NCBI GenBank assembly: GCA_964400105.1
Contig: CAYNTG010000059.1
Location: 1 to 14,617 of the forward strand
DNA: 14,617 nucleotides
From: CAYNTG01 sp964400105
Lineage (GTDB): Bacteria; UBP14; UBA6098
Direction of reading: 5' to 3'
The notes below the pieces were generated by a model that ran no database searches, had not been told where the DNA came from, and saw only the letters and a program-made list of their open reading frames with translations. The position numbers were made by a program, and so were the translations under genes. Positions 14,101 through 14,617 of the stretch are shown piece after piece; the first letter of the stretch is position 1, and each line of letters begins with the position of its first letter.

Positions 14101-14617
14101 ACACGCGAACCACCAACGCCTGGCTGATCTATCTCGACACCGATCCGGGCGGCCCGAACGGCGCGGCGGATTTGACCGCAATCGATAATTGGAATCGCAA
14201 CGCGCAGTTTTCCGGCGGTTTCAAGGCCGATATCCAATACGGAAGCTGGGGTTCTGCGGACGGCGATGTCTGGCATATCACATCGGCAACGACCTCGACA
14301 CAGATAATCGACGGCGTTATCGTGAACACCGATCTCACTGCGGATCGCCCCGGAAGCGAGGTTGCGATCAGCTGGGATGCGATTTTCGGCCTCGGGTCTG
14401 GAATCGTGCCGGCGGGCGCGCAGATCGCGATGTGCGCGAGCATCGCCGGTGGAACCGACCTCGGCGGCGACTGCGTCCCGAACCAATTAAGCGCGGTCTT
14501 CCCGATTCTCGACAATTTCCACGCGCAGATTATCGACGGCGACGGCGACGGCATCCCCGACGATTTCGACGACATTGTTCATGTTGGCGAAACGCCCGAT
14601 TTGCCGAATAATATAGC
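11184..14617 (+). CDS. Secreted GH57-like glycosidase with beta domains and a CBM9-like module (3' end cut by window edge)
   Basis: The frame is open from the ATG at 11184 to the right edge, giving 1144 codons. Residues 1-18 are a signal peptide (IPILLTLISVVLFALP). A beta N-terminal part covers about 30-155. A GH57-like catalytic barrel runs from about 163: HHGNQS (171-176) stands where GH57 has HxxQP; AWVPER carries the probable nucleophile Glu287; VVYADDWE (383-389) carries the probable acid Asp386 or Asp387; YETGWHDG (518-525) recalls the conserved ETxWHD. A beta domain of about 560-830 opens with an Asp-rich DDWDDDGDDEIVIYNN. About 915-1100 is CBM9-like (TIDGWIDTTEW, then LFWDATYLYLGLHG). 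An Asp-rich calcium-type motif (DGDGDGIPDD) sits at about 1118-1127. A role in cutting or rearranging external alpha-glucans is inferred from the family. A type IX sorting domain may lie beyond the edge. Confidence 0.82.
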   Translation, partial: MKHIPILLTLISVVLFALPQGFPPGAMPREALVGVDPLESADGNIIPAGDIFSCYFDGERLRVRLPMMVDFVTKANEFERLGVHLEIDLGDEISINIAPSSAVRASQRGAIELVDVDFMPEFGTIDLFFNSEIIPRPRISIRTRCRGEIIDEAIFGLEEPEYTDAHCAFVHHGNQSLSYTDVLRGRSGAEASSGFDEILEVHQLYSLPGNFHMSGTIQSGAAWYDPDFNTWLADGVDSGWVEMLSSAYAQHIMPFVSDEMNDWSVAIEGDMVLYRYGFEPRVAWVPERTFLDGPGGDYPNAGVSDWIADDFIDNDIWAVILDDNIHLSGHDNHRIHTQSGSTLRLIPRDETFTGALHAGDWGSALAILQGLGSSTTGDYRIVVYADDWEMAAEMGEWASSMSTALDAYERMLWECSIESSWLHVWKLTDAVLNTNFDGETFTIYYGSHGSIGGIEGYGGASGGVGNQWYLDWAGYASPSDHRGHNFGTIWNDAKNNLLTCVDNNTSQAGWFVLMSNLYETGWHDGLGGAISGWEMKHSTHIKNANTYAEGSRWAADSAFPDCGAIYDDWDDDGDDEIVIYNNRVCAVFEHIGGRGHYIFAKGGTAGWEGSIAGNCNAYWEGTEGDYNDANHIAPLSDVAVGSYDYQHNLYSSSVDYSTTDSAQITLGSYLLKKTIKVKADQSYMQVHYDTGPDNTYIKSGFTPDLVDVVWNCEVDRLWGTGYCGFYNPNTHASAAIVYGGGGASHSTEFQSTILKGDEVTGRGGFGFYVFAGELDDVAGLTSATLNALAAGLTDNFPPRAYYASYHPGSDVMEISFGDLVRFDEVEMANIGVDGDGDGVADVLLDVDCTVINTADARHIRIQISPAKASAIEALSMTDPHLYLLANAFVDVLGNGNLTQTATVGDAVVFNVLPNTSITIDGWIDTTEWVSATRVLDDPDTDSEWGITNEIYDLNLFWDATYLYLGLHGVKESDTRTTNAWLIYLDTDPGGPNGAADLTAIDNWNRNAQFSGGFKADIQYGSWGSADGDVWHITSATTSTQIIDGVIVNTDLTADRPGSEVAISWDAIFGLGSGIVPAGAQIAMCASIAGGTDLGGDCVPNQLSAVFPILDNFHAQIIDGDGDGIPDDFDDIVHVGETPDLPNNI

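Overview
The window most likely comes from an uncultured bacterium of the FCB (Fibrobacterota-Chlorobiota-Bacteroidota) superphylum or a neighbouring candidate phylum. Three of its secreted proteins end in, or run into, a type IX secretion (Por) type A C-terminal sorting domain, marked by FPNPFN, IEIFDINGR, GVYxV and a Lys-rich last strand. The phylum cannot be fixed from the sequence alone; Cloacimonadota-, Zixibacteria- or WOR-3-like lineages would fit. No rRNA, tRNA, CRISPR array, insertion sequence or transposase was seen.

Layout. Seven genes lie on the minus strand and one on the plus strand. From left to right they are: a secreted seven-repeat propeller-like protein cut by the left edge (1-1307, -); a 375-base intergenic region holding a 21-bp tandem array; a small XRE-type HTH protein (1683-2003, -); a large gingipain-like C25 peptidase (2016-5654, -); a NUMOD4/HNH endonuclease (5751-6509, -); a secreted alpha/beta hydrolase (6801-8516, -); an ABC ATPase (8636-9406, -); a membrane-anchored transglutaminase-like protein (9393-10907, -); and, divergently, a secreted GH57-like glycosidase with a CBM9-like domain that is cut by the right edge (11184-14617, +).

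How the genes fit together. The propeller protein, peptidase and hydrolase look like cargo of one type IX secretion system, and the GH57-like protein may be too, since its C-terminus is missing. The transglutaminase-like protein and the ABC ATPase overlap and form one transcription unit, but no permease is present. The HTH protein is translated from a TTG start 12 bases behind the peptidase stop codon. The HNH gene is lysine-rich and AT-rich compared with its neighbours and looks like a selfish insertion.

The most notable observation is a set of short palindromic DNA elements inserted in frame inside the sorting-domain coding sequences of all three cargo genes, at two recurrent positions. At the distal position, two copies are paired hairpins between CCGTAGGG/CCCTACGG arms; their stem sequences differ but pair perfectly in both copies. 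At the proximal position, each of the three genes carries a different palindrome. This recalls the Rickettsia palindromic elements, here aimed at surface loops of secretion signals. A second notable feature is the 21-bp array upstream of the propeller gene and downstream of the HTH gene.
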